NCBI RefSeq assembly: GCF_027944115.1
Contig: NZ_JAPJZI010000002.1
Span: forward strand, 391,027-455,026
Direction of reading: 5' to 3'
Source: Hoeflea prorocentri
GTDB taxonomy: Bacteria > Pseudomonadota > Alphaproteobacteria > Rhizobiales > Rhizobiaceae
Length of the DNA: 64,000 nt
How positions within the stretch are numbered: the stretch's first letter is position 1; each line of letters begins with the position of its first letter. Of the stretch, positions 8,148 through 16,582 are shown piece after piece. The translations under genes and the position numbers were made by a program. The notes under the pieces are model-generated. The model had not been told where the DNA came from, made no database searches, and saw only the letters and a list, made by a program, of their open reading frames with translations.

Positions 8148-9077
8148 ATGCTGATTGCGGCGAATCTTAGAGGCGTTATGACCGCACTTGTGACCCCGTT
8201 TGATAAACACAGTGATGTCGATGAGGGTGCATTGCGAGCACTTTGTCGAAGGCAGAAACAGGCTGGTGTGGGTGGCTTTGTCCCGGTCGGAGGTACCGGT
8301 GAGTATCCAGCATTGTCAAATGCCGAGCGCGCGCGGGTTGTCGAGATTGTTTCTCACGAGGCGTCGGGCAGTATCCCTGTATTGGCGGGTGTACTGCCAG
8401 CGGGATTTGAGGACGCGGTGGAGATCGGGAGATTGCTGCGAGATGCGGGGGCCGATGCGCTTATGCTGCTGACGCCGCACTATGCACCAGCCACCCAGGC
8501 TGGGATTGCAGAATACTATCGGCGCTACCGAGACGAGCTTCAGTGTCCAATCGTTCTTTATGAAATTCCAGGGAAAACCAATGTTGCGATGAGGGCGGAA
8601 ACGATCGCCTCATTGGCGGAAGACGGAACGATCATCGGCATGAAGTATTCGAGCTATGATATGGCCGAGTTCATTCGTGTTGCGTCCGCTGTGCCTGATG
8701 AGTTTGCACTCCTCAGTGGCGAAGAGCCGCTGTTTGCGTCCCATCTGGCAGCCGGAGCAAAGGGCGGCATTCTCACCACGGTAAATGCTTTTCCTGAAAT
8801 ATGGGTGAGTATCTATAACAAGGTCGTGGTGGAGCATGATCTGCAAGGCGCCCTGAAAATCCAGGCGCAGCTGGACCCTCTGATTCAGGCCGCATTCTCG
8901 GAGACAAACCCCGGCCCACTAAAGTCCATTCTCGAAGAGGTCGGTTTTTCCTGTGGCAAACCCAGATTGCCGCTGTATCCGCCTGCAGGTGAAAACCTCC
9001 GGACCATAGCAAGCGCCGTGCGAGGCACCTTTGAAAAGTTCGGTTGTAGTTCGGCTCAAAGGGTTGAAAACGCATGA
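8148..9077 (+). CDS. DapA/NanA-family class I aldolase or dehydratase
   Basis: The 309-residue (beta/alpha)8 enzyme belongs to the dihydrodipicolinate synthase/N-acetylneuraminate lyase superfamily. It has the GGTGE pyruvate-carboxylate loop (residues 48-52), catalytic Tyr138 in VLYEIPG and the Schiff-base Lys166 in GMKYSS. The superfamily forms or breaks C-C bonds next to pyruvate, or dehydrates 2-keto-3-deoxy acids. Sitting between a carboxylate-type GntR regulator and a TRAP importer, it is more likely a catabolic lyase than lysine biosynthesis. ATG at 8148 directly follows the regulator's stop; a GTG at 8133 is an alternative. Exact substrate unassigned. Confidence 0.87.
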   Translation: MLIAANLRGVMTALVTPFDKHSDVDEGALRALCRRQKQAGVGGFVPVGGTGEYPALSNAERARVVEIVSHEASGSIPVLAGVLPAGFEDAVEIGRLLRDAGADALMLLTPHYAPATQAGIAEYYRRYRDELQCPIVLYEIPGKTNVAMRAETIASLAEDGTIIGMKYSSYDMAEFIRVASAVPDEFALLSGEEPLFASHLAAGAKGGILTTVNAFPEIWVSIYNKVVVEHDLQGALKIQAQLDPLIQAAFSETNPGPLKSILEEVGFSCGKPRLPLYPPAGENLRTIASAVRGTFEKFGCSSAQRVENA

Positions 9078-10354
9078 CGCCGGTTTCCAACGATACACCG
9101 CCCGGCCGTTCTGCTGGTCCTTCCGGCGTTTTGCTGACGAATGGCCAGCTGATTGACGGTATTGAAGATCAAGCTGTCGACGGTTGCCATGTATATGTCG
9201 AAAATGGCGTCATCAAAGCGGTTGGAAAGGAGGCCTTGTCTTCTGCCGCAGAGCTTAAGATTGACCTGAAGGGCAAGTTCATTTTACCGGGTCTAATCGA
9301 CTGTCATGTTCATGTAATCGCCACCACCGTCAGGCTTGCCGAAAATGCGCTTCAGTCGGACTCTCTGATCACAGCAAAATCCATCAGCATCTTAAAGGGA
9401 ATGCTTGAAAGGGGCTTCACAACCGTGCGGGATGCCGGTGGAGCTGATTTCGGCCTACAGCAGGCCGTTGAGCACGGTTATATCGATGGGCCCAGATTGG
9501 TCATAAGCGGCAAAGCATTGTCACAGACAGGTGGTCATTCTGATTTTCGAGGCCGATACGACACAAGGTCGTCCGAGTGGTTCGCCACTCGACTGGGTGC
9601 ACTTGGATATGCCGTGGATGGTGTTGAAAACCTGCGGTGCGCCATTCGCCAGCAGATCAAGGGCGGCGCAAATTTTGTGAAACTGATGGTCAATGGCGGT
9701 GTCGCCTCTCCGACGGACCCGATCAATTTCCTCGGGTTCGCTGAAGACGAGATTCGAGCAGCCGTTGAAGAAGCTGAAATGGCGCAAACTTATGTTGCGG
9801 GTCATTTGTACACTGCCGAGGCCATCAAGCGCGCAATACGATGCGGCTTGCGCAGTGTTGAACATGCGACACTTGTCGATGATGAAGGCGCAAACCTGAT
9901 CCGACAATACAACGCTGTGGCAGTTCCCACCCTGATCATTTTTGAAGCGCTTCACCGCCACGGCCAGGCTCTGGGTTTCCCCGATGAAGCGATCGCAAAA
10001 ATTGACTCGGTGAGACTACCGGGACTGACGTCGTTGGAAACGTTGAAGAAGGCGGGTGTGACGATGGGCTTTGGCTCGGATCTGTTGGGAGAACTGCATG
10101 ATCTTCAGTCAGAAGAGTTTTTGCTAAGGTCTGAAGTCTTGTCAGCACAAGAAATCATCCGGTCTGCGACCTTGGACGCTGCGAAAGTCTTGCAGATGGA
10201 AGACGAAATTGGCTGCGTGCAAATCGGTGCGAACGCAGATCTCCTTGTTATGGATGAGGATCCTTTGCTCGATATCACCGCATTGAACAAACAAGGACGG
10301 AACATGCCGCTCATCATGAAGGGCGGCAAGTTTTACAAGAACATGCTGAATTAG
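9074..10354 (+). CDS. Metal-dependent amidohydrolase, prolidase-like (Sgx9260/Cc2672 type)
   Basis: The 426-residue amidohydrolase-superfamily enzyme keeps the full binuclear metal set: HxH at His78 and His80, a likely carboxylated Lys203 in FVKLMVNGG, His244 in AGHLYT, His264 in VEHATL and Asp336 in GFGSDL. The order and spacing recall the Xaa-Pro/Xaa-Arg dipeptidase subgroup of the superfamily, which hydrolyses N-acyl or dipeptide amide bonds. There is no signal peptide, so it acts on an imported compound. It overlaps the dapA-like stop by four bases (ATGA), which indicates translational coupling. The likely role is opening an amide or lactam in the substrate brought in by the TRAP system at 10459-13493. 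Confidence 0.83.
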   Translation: MTPVSNDTPPGRSAGPSGVLLTNGQLIDGIEDQAVDGCHVYVENGVIKAVGKEALSSAAELKIDLKGKFILPGLIDCHVHVIATTVRLAENALQSDSLITAKSISILKGMLERGFTTVRDAGGADFGLQQAVEHGYIDGPRLVISGKALSQTGGHSDFRGRYDTRSSEWFATRLGALGYAVDGVENLRCAIRQQIKGGANFVKLMVNGGVASPTDPINFLGFAEDEIRAAVEEAEMAQTYVAGHLYTAEAIKRAIRCGLRSVEHATLVDDEGANLIRQYNAVAVPTLIIFEALHRHGQALGFPDEAIAKIDSVRLPGLTSLETLKKAGVTMGFGSDLLGELHDLQSEEFLLRSEVLSAQEIIRSATLDAAKVLQMEDEIGCVQIGANADLLVMDEDPLLDITALNKQGRNMPLIMKGGKFYKNMLN

Positions 10355-10362
10355 CATGAAAA

Positions 10363-10426
10363 TCGTTCGGACACTTTTGCACAAGCATCCGAACGACCTC
10401 AATTGGCCTCACCTGCGACGTGAGGC
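10363..10426 (+). terminator. Two intercistronic hairpins
   Basis: TCGTTCGGA (10363-10371) pairs with TCCGAACGA (10388-10396), nine perfect base pairs. GCCTCAC (10406-10412) pairs with GTGAGGC (10420-10426). They separate the amidohydrolase gene from the dctP ribosome site. No U-tract follows, so partial termination or 5' stabilisation of the abundant binding-protein mRNA is likely. Confidence 0.45.
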
Positions 10427-10458
10427 TGCGAACACAACGATCCCCGGGAGGTATCAAC

Positions 10459-11607
10459 ATGATCAAATATCAACCAAAAACTGCTGTGCTGGCAGCGGCA
10501 ACACTATCCTGCTTTGTTGTGACCAGCAATATTGCAATGGCCGAGACACGAGAGTTCAACGCCAGCAACTGGTTGCCGGAAAGCACCGCTCTGGTGAAAA
10601 ACGGTTACATCGAATGGGCCGAGGATCTCGAGAAAAGATCAGGGGGGACCTTGAAGGCCAATGTGTTCACCGGATCTGTCCTGCTGCCCCCGGCCTCACA
10701 TCTTACCGGTATTCGAGATGGCGTGGTCGATGTCGGGTATCATGCCGGCACCTACACACCTGCTGATCTGCCGCTGGACAATATCCTGGCACAGGTTGCG
10801 ATCAGCTATTCCGACAACTTTGTTGCTGCTCTGGCCATAACTGATCTGAACATCAACAATGCGGACCTTCAGGCTGAGTGGGCATCGCACAACATCGTCT
10901 TTGGTGGTGGTTACGCGACAATTCCCTACCGGCTCTTTTGCACCGAACCGGTTACCTCGCTTGAAGATATTGCAGGTAAAAAAATGCGGATGACGGGGTC
11001 CGTTCACTCCGACTGGGCAAAAAGCGTCGGAGCGATCCCTGTCAACGTGCCATCAAGCGAAATGTACAGCGGTCTCGAGAAAGGGCAGCTCGATTGCGCA
11101 TCCAATACGATTGAACAGCTCAAAACAAGTTCGCTTTGGGATGTCTCCAAGCACACCTCGATGGTTGAGCTGGGAATTTATTACGCAGGCTATCATTACG
11201 GGATCAACAGAGACTTCTGGTCTTCCCTCACGAGCGAACAGCGGCGTACGATGCTGGACAGTTTTTCGCTATCCATTGCGCGCACGATGATCGGATACAC
11301 AGCGGCAGGTGAAGCAGTTGCAGCAGAAGCATTGGAGCAAGGTGTAACGCTCCATGAGCCTGACGCCGATCTGGCTCAGTCTATTACAGACTACAAAGAG
11401 ATCGCCCGGCAAACAGCCTTGGAAGTTGGCAAGGAAAAGTTTGGCGTCGACAATGCCGAAGAGCTGATTTCAGCATTTGAAGCCTCAATCTCCAAATGGG
11501 AAGAGCTTCTGGCAGACGTTGATCGCACCGATGAAGACGCCTTGGCCAGCCTGATACAGTCAGAGATCTACGACAAAGTTGACGCAGACAAGTATGGCTT
11601 GAAATAG
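10459..11607 (+). CDS. dctP: TRAP transporter periplasmic substrate-binding protein
   Basis: The 382-residue protein is longer than typical DctP (about 330). A signal peptide ends near AMAETRE and a DctP-like body carries NWLPESTALVKNGYIEWAED near the mature N-terminus, IPYRLFC in the middle and a conserved KKMRMTGSVHS ligand-arginine region. The C-terminus has a coiled helical extension. ATG at 10459 has GGGAGG at 10446-10451. It is followed by a strong hairpin and then the two permease genes. Its neighbours suggest a ligand that is hydrolysed by the amidohydrolase and cleaved by the DapA-like enzyme. Confidence 0.88.
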   Translation: MIKYQPKTAVLAAATLSCFVVTSNIAMAETREFNASNWLPESTALVKNGYIEWAEDLEKRSGGTLKANVFTGSVLLPPASHLTGIRDGVVDVGYHAGTYTPADLPLDNILAQVAISYSDNFVAALAITDLNINNADLQAEWASHNIVFGGGYATIPYRLFCTEPVTSLEDIAGKKMRMTGSVHSDWAKSVGAIPVNVPSSEMYSGLEKGQLDCASNTIEQLKTSSLWDVSKHTSMVELGIYYAGYHYGINRDFWSSLTSEQRRTMLDSFSLSIARTMIGYTAAGEAVAAEALEQGVTLHEPDADLAQSITDYKEIARQTALEVGKEKFGVDNAEELISAFEASISKWEELLADVDRTDEDALASLIQSEIYDKVDADKYGLK

Positions 11608-11611
11608 GACC

Positions 11612-11648
11612 AGCGGGCGATCGGATCAAATCGATCTGATTGCCCGCT
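11612..11648 (+). terminator. Strong stem-loop between dctP and dctQ
   Basis: A 16-bp stem, arms 11612-11627 and 11633-11648, pairs AGCGGGC... with ...GCCCGCT and includes two G-U pairs, closing a five-base loop. No run of T follows. Its place directly after the binding-protein gene suggests a processing or attenuation element that keeps binding-protein message above permease message. Confidence 0.6.
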
Positions 11649-11664
11649 CTGGGAGCGATTCACA

Positions 11665-12192
11665 ATGCAATTGGTGTTGAACCGGTTCAGCTGGTTTCTA
11701 TCGTACATCGCGATGGCATGCTTGTTACTCATGATGCTTCAAGTGGTTGCCGATGTGGTGCTGAAATACGTCGCCAATGCACCGATCGAGAACAACCTTG
11801 AGATCGTGTCCTTTTACTACATGGTCGCTGTTGTGTTCTTGCCATTGGCAATGGTCGAAATGAGGCATGAGCATATCAATGTAGATTTGTTCTACCGTAT
11901 GCTGCCTCGCCGCCTACAGACAATTGTGTACAGCTTGGCTTCGGTTGCGGCGGCCTCGTTCTTCGGAATTTTGGCCTACCAAACCGCGATTGACGCGGTG
12001 CGGGCAACTCATATCGGTGAGGTGATGATGGGTACTTCCCTGGTACCCATCTGGCCGAGCCGATGGTTTCTCCCCATAGGCCTTTCTGCGACTGCCCTGA
12101 TCTGCCTGAACCACGCGTTTCAAGCCGTGGTGAATCCCCATTTTGATCCAGAGCCCGAGACTCCGGAATTGACAGAAGACGAAACGAAATGA
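11665..12192 (+). CDS. dctQ: TRAP transporter small permease
   Basis: The 175-residue protein has four hydrophobic spans, the first at about residues 12-32. It carries the DctQ-like VVADVVLKYVAN segment and a conserved acidic residue before the second span (ENNLEIVSFYYM). Residues 72-80 (EMRHEHINV) match the family's cytoplasmic loop. GGGAGCG just before ATG 11665 serves as ribosome site. The stop overlaps the dctM start by four bases. Part of the second TRAP system. Confidence 0.87.
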   Translation: MQLVLNRFSWFLSYIAMACLLLMMLQVVADVVLKYVANAPIENNLEIVSFYYMVAVVFLPLAMVEMRHEHINVDLFYRMLPRRLQTIVYSLASVAAASFFGILAYQTAIDAVRATHIGEVMMGTSLVPIWPSRWFLPIGLSATALICLNHAFQAVVNPHFDPEPETPELTEDETK

Positions 12193-13493
12193 GTAACTTG
12201 GTTATCGGGTTCACCGGATTGGGTATTGGCCTGTTGTTGATGGTGTTTCGCGTTCAGATCGGCGTTGCTCTCGGTCTCATCTCTTTTTTCGGAATTGCCG
12301 CTATCCTCAACATGAAAGCAGCTTGGGGAATTGTAACAGCGGTCCCGTATAGCTTTGTCGGAGACTGGAATCTCTCTGCCGTGCCGATGTTTTTGTTGAT
12401 GGGTTATGTCGCCTCCTCGGCCGGTTTGACCGCGGGGTTGTTTCGCTTCATGAGGCTCCTCCTCTCGCGACTGCCGGGCGGTCTGGGTGTTGCAAGTGTT
12501 GGTGCTTGCGCGCTGTTTGCGGCGGCATCCGGTTCAAGTGTTGCAACATCCTCGGCGATGGCACGTATCGCAACTCCGGAGATGCTCAAATATAAATATG
12601 AGCCTGGGCTCGCAAGCGGTGTAATTGCAGCATCGGGAACACTCGGCTCGCTTATACCACCAAGCATCTTGCTGGTTCTTTACGGCTACTTTGCAGAAGT
12701 CTCTATCGCAAAATTATTCGTAGCGGGTTTTTTGCCCGGCATCCTGTCGGCCGCACTTTACATGGGCATGATCGTAGCGCGTGCTTCCTCAAATCCAGAG
12801 CTTGCACCGCCGCTCAAAGAACACCCGCATATGCGGGAGATTTTTGAAGCCTTGAGAGAAGTTTGGCCGCTCCCGGTTCTAATCGGGGGCGTCCTCGCGG
12901 GTATATTTATTGGCGTCTTTACACCAACAGAAGCAGGCGCAGTCGGAGCATTTCTGGCTTTCCTTATCGCGGCACTAAGAGGAAGTTTGTCAATGGCCGT
13001 GGCCCAGGAGGCCATGATGCGTACCCTCTCGGGAACAGCCGGTATTTTTATCGTTGTGATCGGAACCGTGTTGTTGACGCGATTTGTCGCCCTGGCCGGT
13101 GTTCCGACGTATTTGGCGGAACTCATGCTGAGTATCAGCCATAACCCTTTGATAATCATTCTGGTGATTGCCGGAATGTATGTCTTGCTTGGCATGTTTG
13201 TTGACTCGATCGGTCTCCTGCTTCTGACGCTTCCAATAATCCTGCCAGTGGTCAATGAAGCCGGAATGGACCTTATTTGGTTCGGCATCATAGTGATCAA
13301 GTTACTCGAGATAGGGCTGGTAACGCCTCCGGTTGGCTTGAACGTATATGTCATCAAAGGTGCGCTTGGAAACCTGGTTAGCCTTCAGGCGATATTTCGC
13401 GGCATTTGGTGGTTTATACTGATGGACATCGCGGCCTTTGCACTTATCGTCGCGTTTCCGCAAATTTCTCTCTTCCTGCCATCACTGATGTGA
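12189..13493 (+). CDS. dctM: TRAP transporter large permease
   Basis: The 434-residue polytopic protein is the second DctM in the window. Family features include VPMFLLMGYVASSAG near residue 62, ASGSSVATSSAMARIATP near 112, GTLGSLIPPSI near 150 and TPPVGLNVYVIKG near 380. It starts with ATG at 12189 inside the dctQ stop. The operon GntR-dapA-amidohydrolase-dctPQM appears complete here, and the DNA after 13493 is a short gap before a convergent third TRAP system. Confidence 0.92.
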   Translation: MSNLVIGFTGLGIGLLLMVFRVQIGVALGLISFFGIAAILNMKAAWGIVTAVPYSFVGDWNLSAVPMFLLMGYVASSAGLTAGLFRFMRLLLSRLPGGLGVASVGACALFAAASGSSVATSSAMARIATPEMLKYKYEPGLASGVIAASGTLGSLIPPSILLVLYGYFAEVSIAKLFVAGFLPGILSAALYMGMIVARASSNPELAPPLKEHPHMREIFEALREVWPLPVLIGGVLAGIFIGVFTPTEAGAVGAFLAFLIAALRGSLSMAVAQEAMMRTLSGTAGIFIVVIGTVLLTRFVALAGVPTYLAELMLSISHNPLIIILVIAGMYVLLGMFVDSIGLLLLTLPIILPVVNEAGMDLIWFGIIVIKLLEIGLVTPPVGLNVYVIKGALGNLVSLQAIFRGIWWFILMDIAAFALIVAFPQISLFLPSLM

Positions 13494-13638
13494 CTCATGG
13501 TCTGGCCGTGTTGGCTGGCGTGTCCTCCTCGGGTGGTCCGGTTTGAGGGTCCGTGCATCGAGGGTTTTTTGTCTAGCAGATCGGATGCGTCGCCTGCTCG
13601 GTGACTATCTCAGTGCGAGCTTGTCTGTCGCTTCCGCG

Positions 13639-14943
13639 CTAATTGTACATGGCGTTGGGCAGTATCAGCGCGATTTCGGGTACGATAACGAGGATGATCA
13701 GGGCGATTGCCATGGCGAGCCAGAACGGCATGATGCCGGCGAAGATGGTCTCGATCTTCACATCCGGCACGATGCTCTTGACGACAAAGACATTGACGCC
13801 GATTGGCGGCGAGATGAGGCCCATCTCCAGGACGATCACCATGATCACGCCAAGCCAGATCGGGTCGAAACCGAGCGAGACAACCAGCGGAAAAACAATC
13901 GGCAGCGTGATGACCAGCAGCGACAGGCCCTCGATGAACATGCCGAGCACCACGTAACCGAACAAGATGATCGCCAGCGTCCCATAAGCACCGAGCGCCA
14001 GTCCGGTCATGGCGCCGGCAATGGTCTCCGGCAGGTGGGACAGGGCGACGAAGGGTGCGAACACATTGGCACCGATGAGAATGAAGAATGCCATGCCCGT
14101 GGTGCGCAACGTTTCGGCGCTGGCGCCCCAAAGGGTGCGCAGGGTACATTTGCCGCGGGCGATCAGCATTATGAGGGCAAAGCAGGCGCCGACCCCGGCT
14201 GCCTCGACGGGCGTGAAGAAGCCGGTATAGATGCCGCCGATGGTAATTATGATGATTGTCAGTATGCCGGTGGCGCGAAACATGCTTGTGAGTTTTTCGC
14301 GCAGGTTGAAGACCGGCCCCCTGGGTCCTTCTTCCGGCGTCAGCAGGGTGACCAGCGCAATGGCCACAAGGAAGAGGCTTGTCAGCAGCAGGCCGGGCAG
14401 GACGCCCGCCATGAACAAGCGGCCGATGGATTCCTCGGTGAGCACCGCATAAATGACGAAGCCAGTGGATGGCGGGATCAAAATGCCCAACGTGCCGCCG
14501 GCGGCGATCGAGCCGGTGGCCAGCCGCTCGCCGTAACGGTAGCGCCGCATTTGCGGGTAGGCGACCTTGCCCATGGTGACCGCAGAGGCAATGGATGAAC
14601 CGGACAGGGCGGCAAAACCGGCGCAGCCGAGAATGGTGGCGGCGGCCAGTCCGCCCCGTAGATGACCGATCAGCCGATAGGCAGCGTCGAACAGGTCACG
14701 GCTCAGTCCGGCGGCGGAGGCGAGGTTGCCCATCAGGATGAACAGCGGAATGATCGACAGTTCGTAGACCGTCACCGTCGCAAAGGCCTGACCGCTCAGC
14801 GTATAGGCAGCCGCCTGGAAACCGGACAGCAGGAACGTGCCGGCAAAACCGACGATCAGCAAGGCGATGGCGACGGGGGTTCCGATGGCCATCAAGGCAA
14901 ACAGGACGCCGAAGCCGGCGAGCCCCAGCAGTTCAGTGCTCAT
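13639..14943 (-). CDS. dctM: TRAP transporter large permease
   Basis: At 434 residues this is the third complete DctM. It shows IPLFILMGNLASAAGLSRDL near 55, SGSSIASAVTMGKVAYP near 112 and the C-terminal PPIGVNVFVVKS. The start at 14943 overlaps the dctQ stop by 11 bases. The last 76 bases of this gene are repeated, in decayed form, at 5170-5245. It is transcribed with dctQ and dctP of the same module (dctP first). Confidence 0.92.
   Translation of the reverse strand: MSTELLGLAGFGVLFALMAIGTPVAIALLIVGFAGTFLLSGFQAAAYTLSGQAFATVTVYELSIIPLFILMGNLASAAGLSRDLFDAAYRLIGHLRGGLAAATILGCAGFAALSGSSIASAVTMGKVAYPQMRRYRYGERLATGSIAAGGTLGILIPPSTGFVIYAVLTEESIGRLFMAGVLPGLLLTSLFLVAIALVTLLTPEEGPRGPVFNLREKLTSMFRATGILTIIIITIGGIYTGFFTPVEAAGVGACFALIMLIARGKCTLRTLWGASAETLRTTGMAFFILIGANVFAPFVALSHLPETIAGAMTGLALGAYGTLAIILFGYVVLGMFIEGLSLLVITLPIVFPLVVSLGFDPIWLGVIMVIVLEMGLISPPIGVNVFVVKSIVPDVKIETIFAGIMPFWLAMAIALIILVIVPEIALILPNAMYN
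13649..13724 (-). repeat. Direct repeat copy B (end of intact dctM)
   Basis: This is the partner of 5170-5245, with 66 of 76 positions identical by eye and the same orientation. It encodes the last hydrophobic span and C-terminus of the intact DctM. Confidence 0.7.
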
Positions 14944-15436
14944 GGCGCCCGCTTTCGGTCAAAAGCAACACAGCTGACAGGGCGCCGCCGGCTGCAATGG
15001 CGTAATAGGATGTGTCGAGCGGCAGCTGGAGCAACAGGGTGGTTTCGGCAAACCGGGCGGCTTCCCGGGCGTTGAGGAAGGCGCGCCAGGCGAGATAGCC
15101 CATCATCACCGCGCCCGCGAGTGAAACGGCCAGGTCGACCGGCCGGCGCAAGCGGTCCGGAAAGAGGGCGACCAGCGTGGTGATGGCGATCACCCGGCCG
15201 GCAAGGACGCAAAGCGGCAGACTGATCGATACGGCAATCGACAGAATGACCTGGGTGTAATCATTGGCACCGAAAATCGGCGCGTCGAACAGCGAACGCA
15301 GAAGCGCATCGCTGACGGACAGGAACATCATCGCGAATATGGTAATGCCGCCACATGCAATCAGCGGTGCCTCTACCCACTGCCGCCAGCCGCCCGGATC
15401 ACCTGGCTGGCTGGTGCTCTCCCTGTCGCCGGACAT
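14933..15436 (-). CDS. dctQ: TRAP transporter small permease
   Basis: The 167-residue protein has four hydrophobic spans (starting near residues 23, 60, 100 and 143). An N-terminal hydrophilic stretch rich in Gly, Asp and Ser precedes the first span. The loop GANDYTQVILSIAVSISLPLC corresponds to the family's conserved E/N-x-x-x region before span two. It lies three bases after dctP and overlaps dctM, forming a compact dctP-dctQ-dctM operon on the minus strand. Confidence 0.85.
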   Translation of the reverse strand: MSGDRESTSQPGDPGGWRQWVEAPLIACGGITIFAMMFLSVSDALLRSLFDAPIFGANDYTQVILSIAVSISLPLCVLAGRVIAITTLVALFPDRLRRPVDLAVSLAGAVMMGYLAWRAFLNAREAARFAETTLLLQLPLDTSYYAIAAGGALSAVLLLTESGRHEH

Positions 15437-15439
15437 GCC

Positions 15440-16459
15440 CTATTGCCCGGAGAATCCGGCTATGATCTTGCGGGCGTCGGTGCCTGTTTCCTTGGAGGTC
15501 TTTTCGATCAGCGCATCAAGCGCGTCGGCCATCGCGGCCCGGAAATCGGCATCGGCTGCGCCGTCGATCTCGATGATTTCGACGTCGCTGTCGCGGGCAA
15601 GCTGGATGCCGGCCTGGCCTGCTTCATAAAAGGCCTTTGCCCCGCGAAGACTGAGGTCGCGACCGATCAGTTCGCTGAGTTTCGCCTTGTGTTCGTCGCT
15701 CAGGCCGTCCCAGCTCTGCTTGTTCATCAGCAGATAGAAACTGTCGACTGCGGAGGGGATATTCACGGTGGCATATTTGCCGATTTCATTGAGCTTGTAG
15801 GAGCGAATGCCCGACGGCCCGATCATGACGGCGTCGATTACGCCCGTGTTCATGGAGTTATAGATGTCGGGCGTTGGCATGGAGACCGGAATACCGCCCC
15901 AGGCCTTCACCACTTCGGCCATGACCGGATTGGGCGTGCGGATCTTGAGCCCCTCGATATCAGCCAGCGTGCGGACCGGTTTGTCGCGGGTGATCAGCAC
16001 CGATGGGTTATTGGCCCAAAGGCCGAGCAGCTTGGTCTCGGCATATTCGTCTTCAATGGCTTCAAGATTGTCCCATAGTGCATTGGTGGCCTGCTCACCG
16101 CTCGCAAACAGGCCGGGCATGTGGATCATCACGGTCTTGTCGAACTGGGTTGGCGTATAGGCCGGGATGCCGAAGACAATGTCCGCAACGCCGGTGACGA
16201 CGCGTTTATACTGCTGCACGGGACCTTTGCCGAGTTCCCCGGCCGGATAGATACGGATGGTCAGCTCCCCGCCGGTCACCTCGGCCAGCTCTTCCGACAG
16301 AGGCGTCATCACGCCGCGGTCCATCGGATGCATCGGCGGCATGAAATGCGCCGCCTTCAGTTCGCCGGCGGAGGACACGCTGGCGACTGGCAGGACCGCG
16401 GAAACAGCAACGGCCACGATTGCGATCATGGCGCATTTCAGGCCTCGTACAGACTTCAT
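15440..16459 (-). CDS. dctP: TRAP transporter periplasmic substrate-binding protein
   Basis: The 339-residue protein has a signal peptide (hydrophobic stretch about residues 9-28, cleavage near SVSSAGE). The DctP body includes LKAAHFMPPMHPMDRG at the mature start, a PAGELGKGPVQQ loop and GLKIRTPNPVMAEV with the ligand-binding arginine. It is first in the operon and faces a MarR-type regulator; AT-rich inverted repeats between the two suggest local control. The His/Met-rich HFMPPMHPMD segment is typical of binding proteins for aromatic or hydroxy acids, but the ligand is not determined. Confidence 0.9.
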   Translation of the reverse strand: MKSVRGLKCAMIAIVAVAVSAVLPVASVSSAGELKAAHFMPPMHPMDRGVMTPLSEELAEVTGGELTIRIYPAGELGKGPVQQYKRVVTGVADIVFGIPAYTPTQFDKTVMIHMPGLFASGEQATNALWDNLEAIEDEYAETKLLGLWANNPSVLITRDKPVRTLADIEGLKIRTPNPVMAEVVKAWGGIPVSMPTPDIYNSMNTGVIDAVMIGPSGIRSYKLNEIGKYATVNIPSAVDSFYLLMNKQSWDGLSDEHKAKLSELIGRDLSLRGAKAFYEAGQAGIQLARDSDVEIIEIDGAADADFRAAMADALDALIEKTSKETGTDARKIIAGFSGQ

Positions 16460-16503
16460 ACCAATCCCTCCCAGAACTCATTATGTATAATTAACAATGG
16501 TAG

Positions 16504-16524
16504 TTATCTATGTTAACGAGATAA
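16504..16524. promoter_or_regulatory. Candidate MarR operator
   Basis: TTATCT (16504-16509) and AGATAA (16519-16524) are inverted around a centre containing the palindrome GTTAAC. A second inverted pair, TTGAC (16531-16535) and GTCAA (16545-16549), follows. Both lie in the AT-rich 123-base gap between the divergent dctP and MarR genes. A MarR dimer typically covers such 15-20-bp repeats. Confidence 0.45.
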
Positions 16525-16582
16525 TCGGCATTGACGGCGAAGCTGTCAACTGCGTTTGCAGCGGAAATCGGAGGGAGACACC

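Noticed and set aside
8148-9077. Dihydrodipicolinate synthase of lysine biosynthesis
   Set aside because: Catalytic Tyr and Lys are present, but the operon context is catabolic and the family is broad.
13543-14598. 351-residue plus-strand frame
   Set aside because: Antisense shadow of the minus-strand dctM, with Asp/His/Gln-rich low-complexity sequence.
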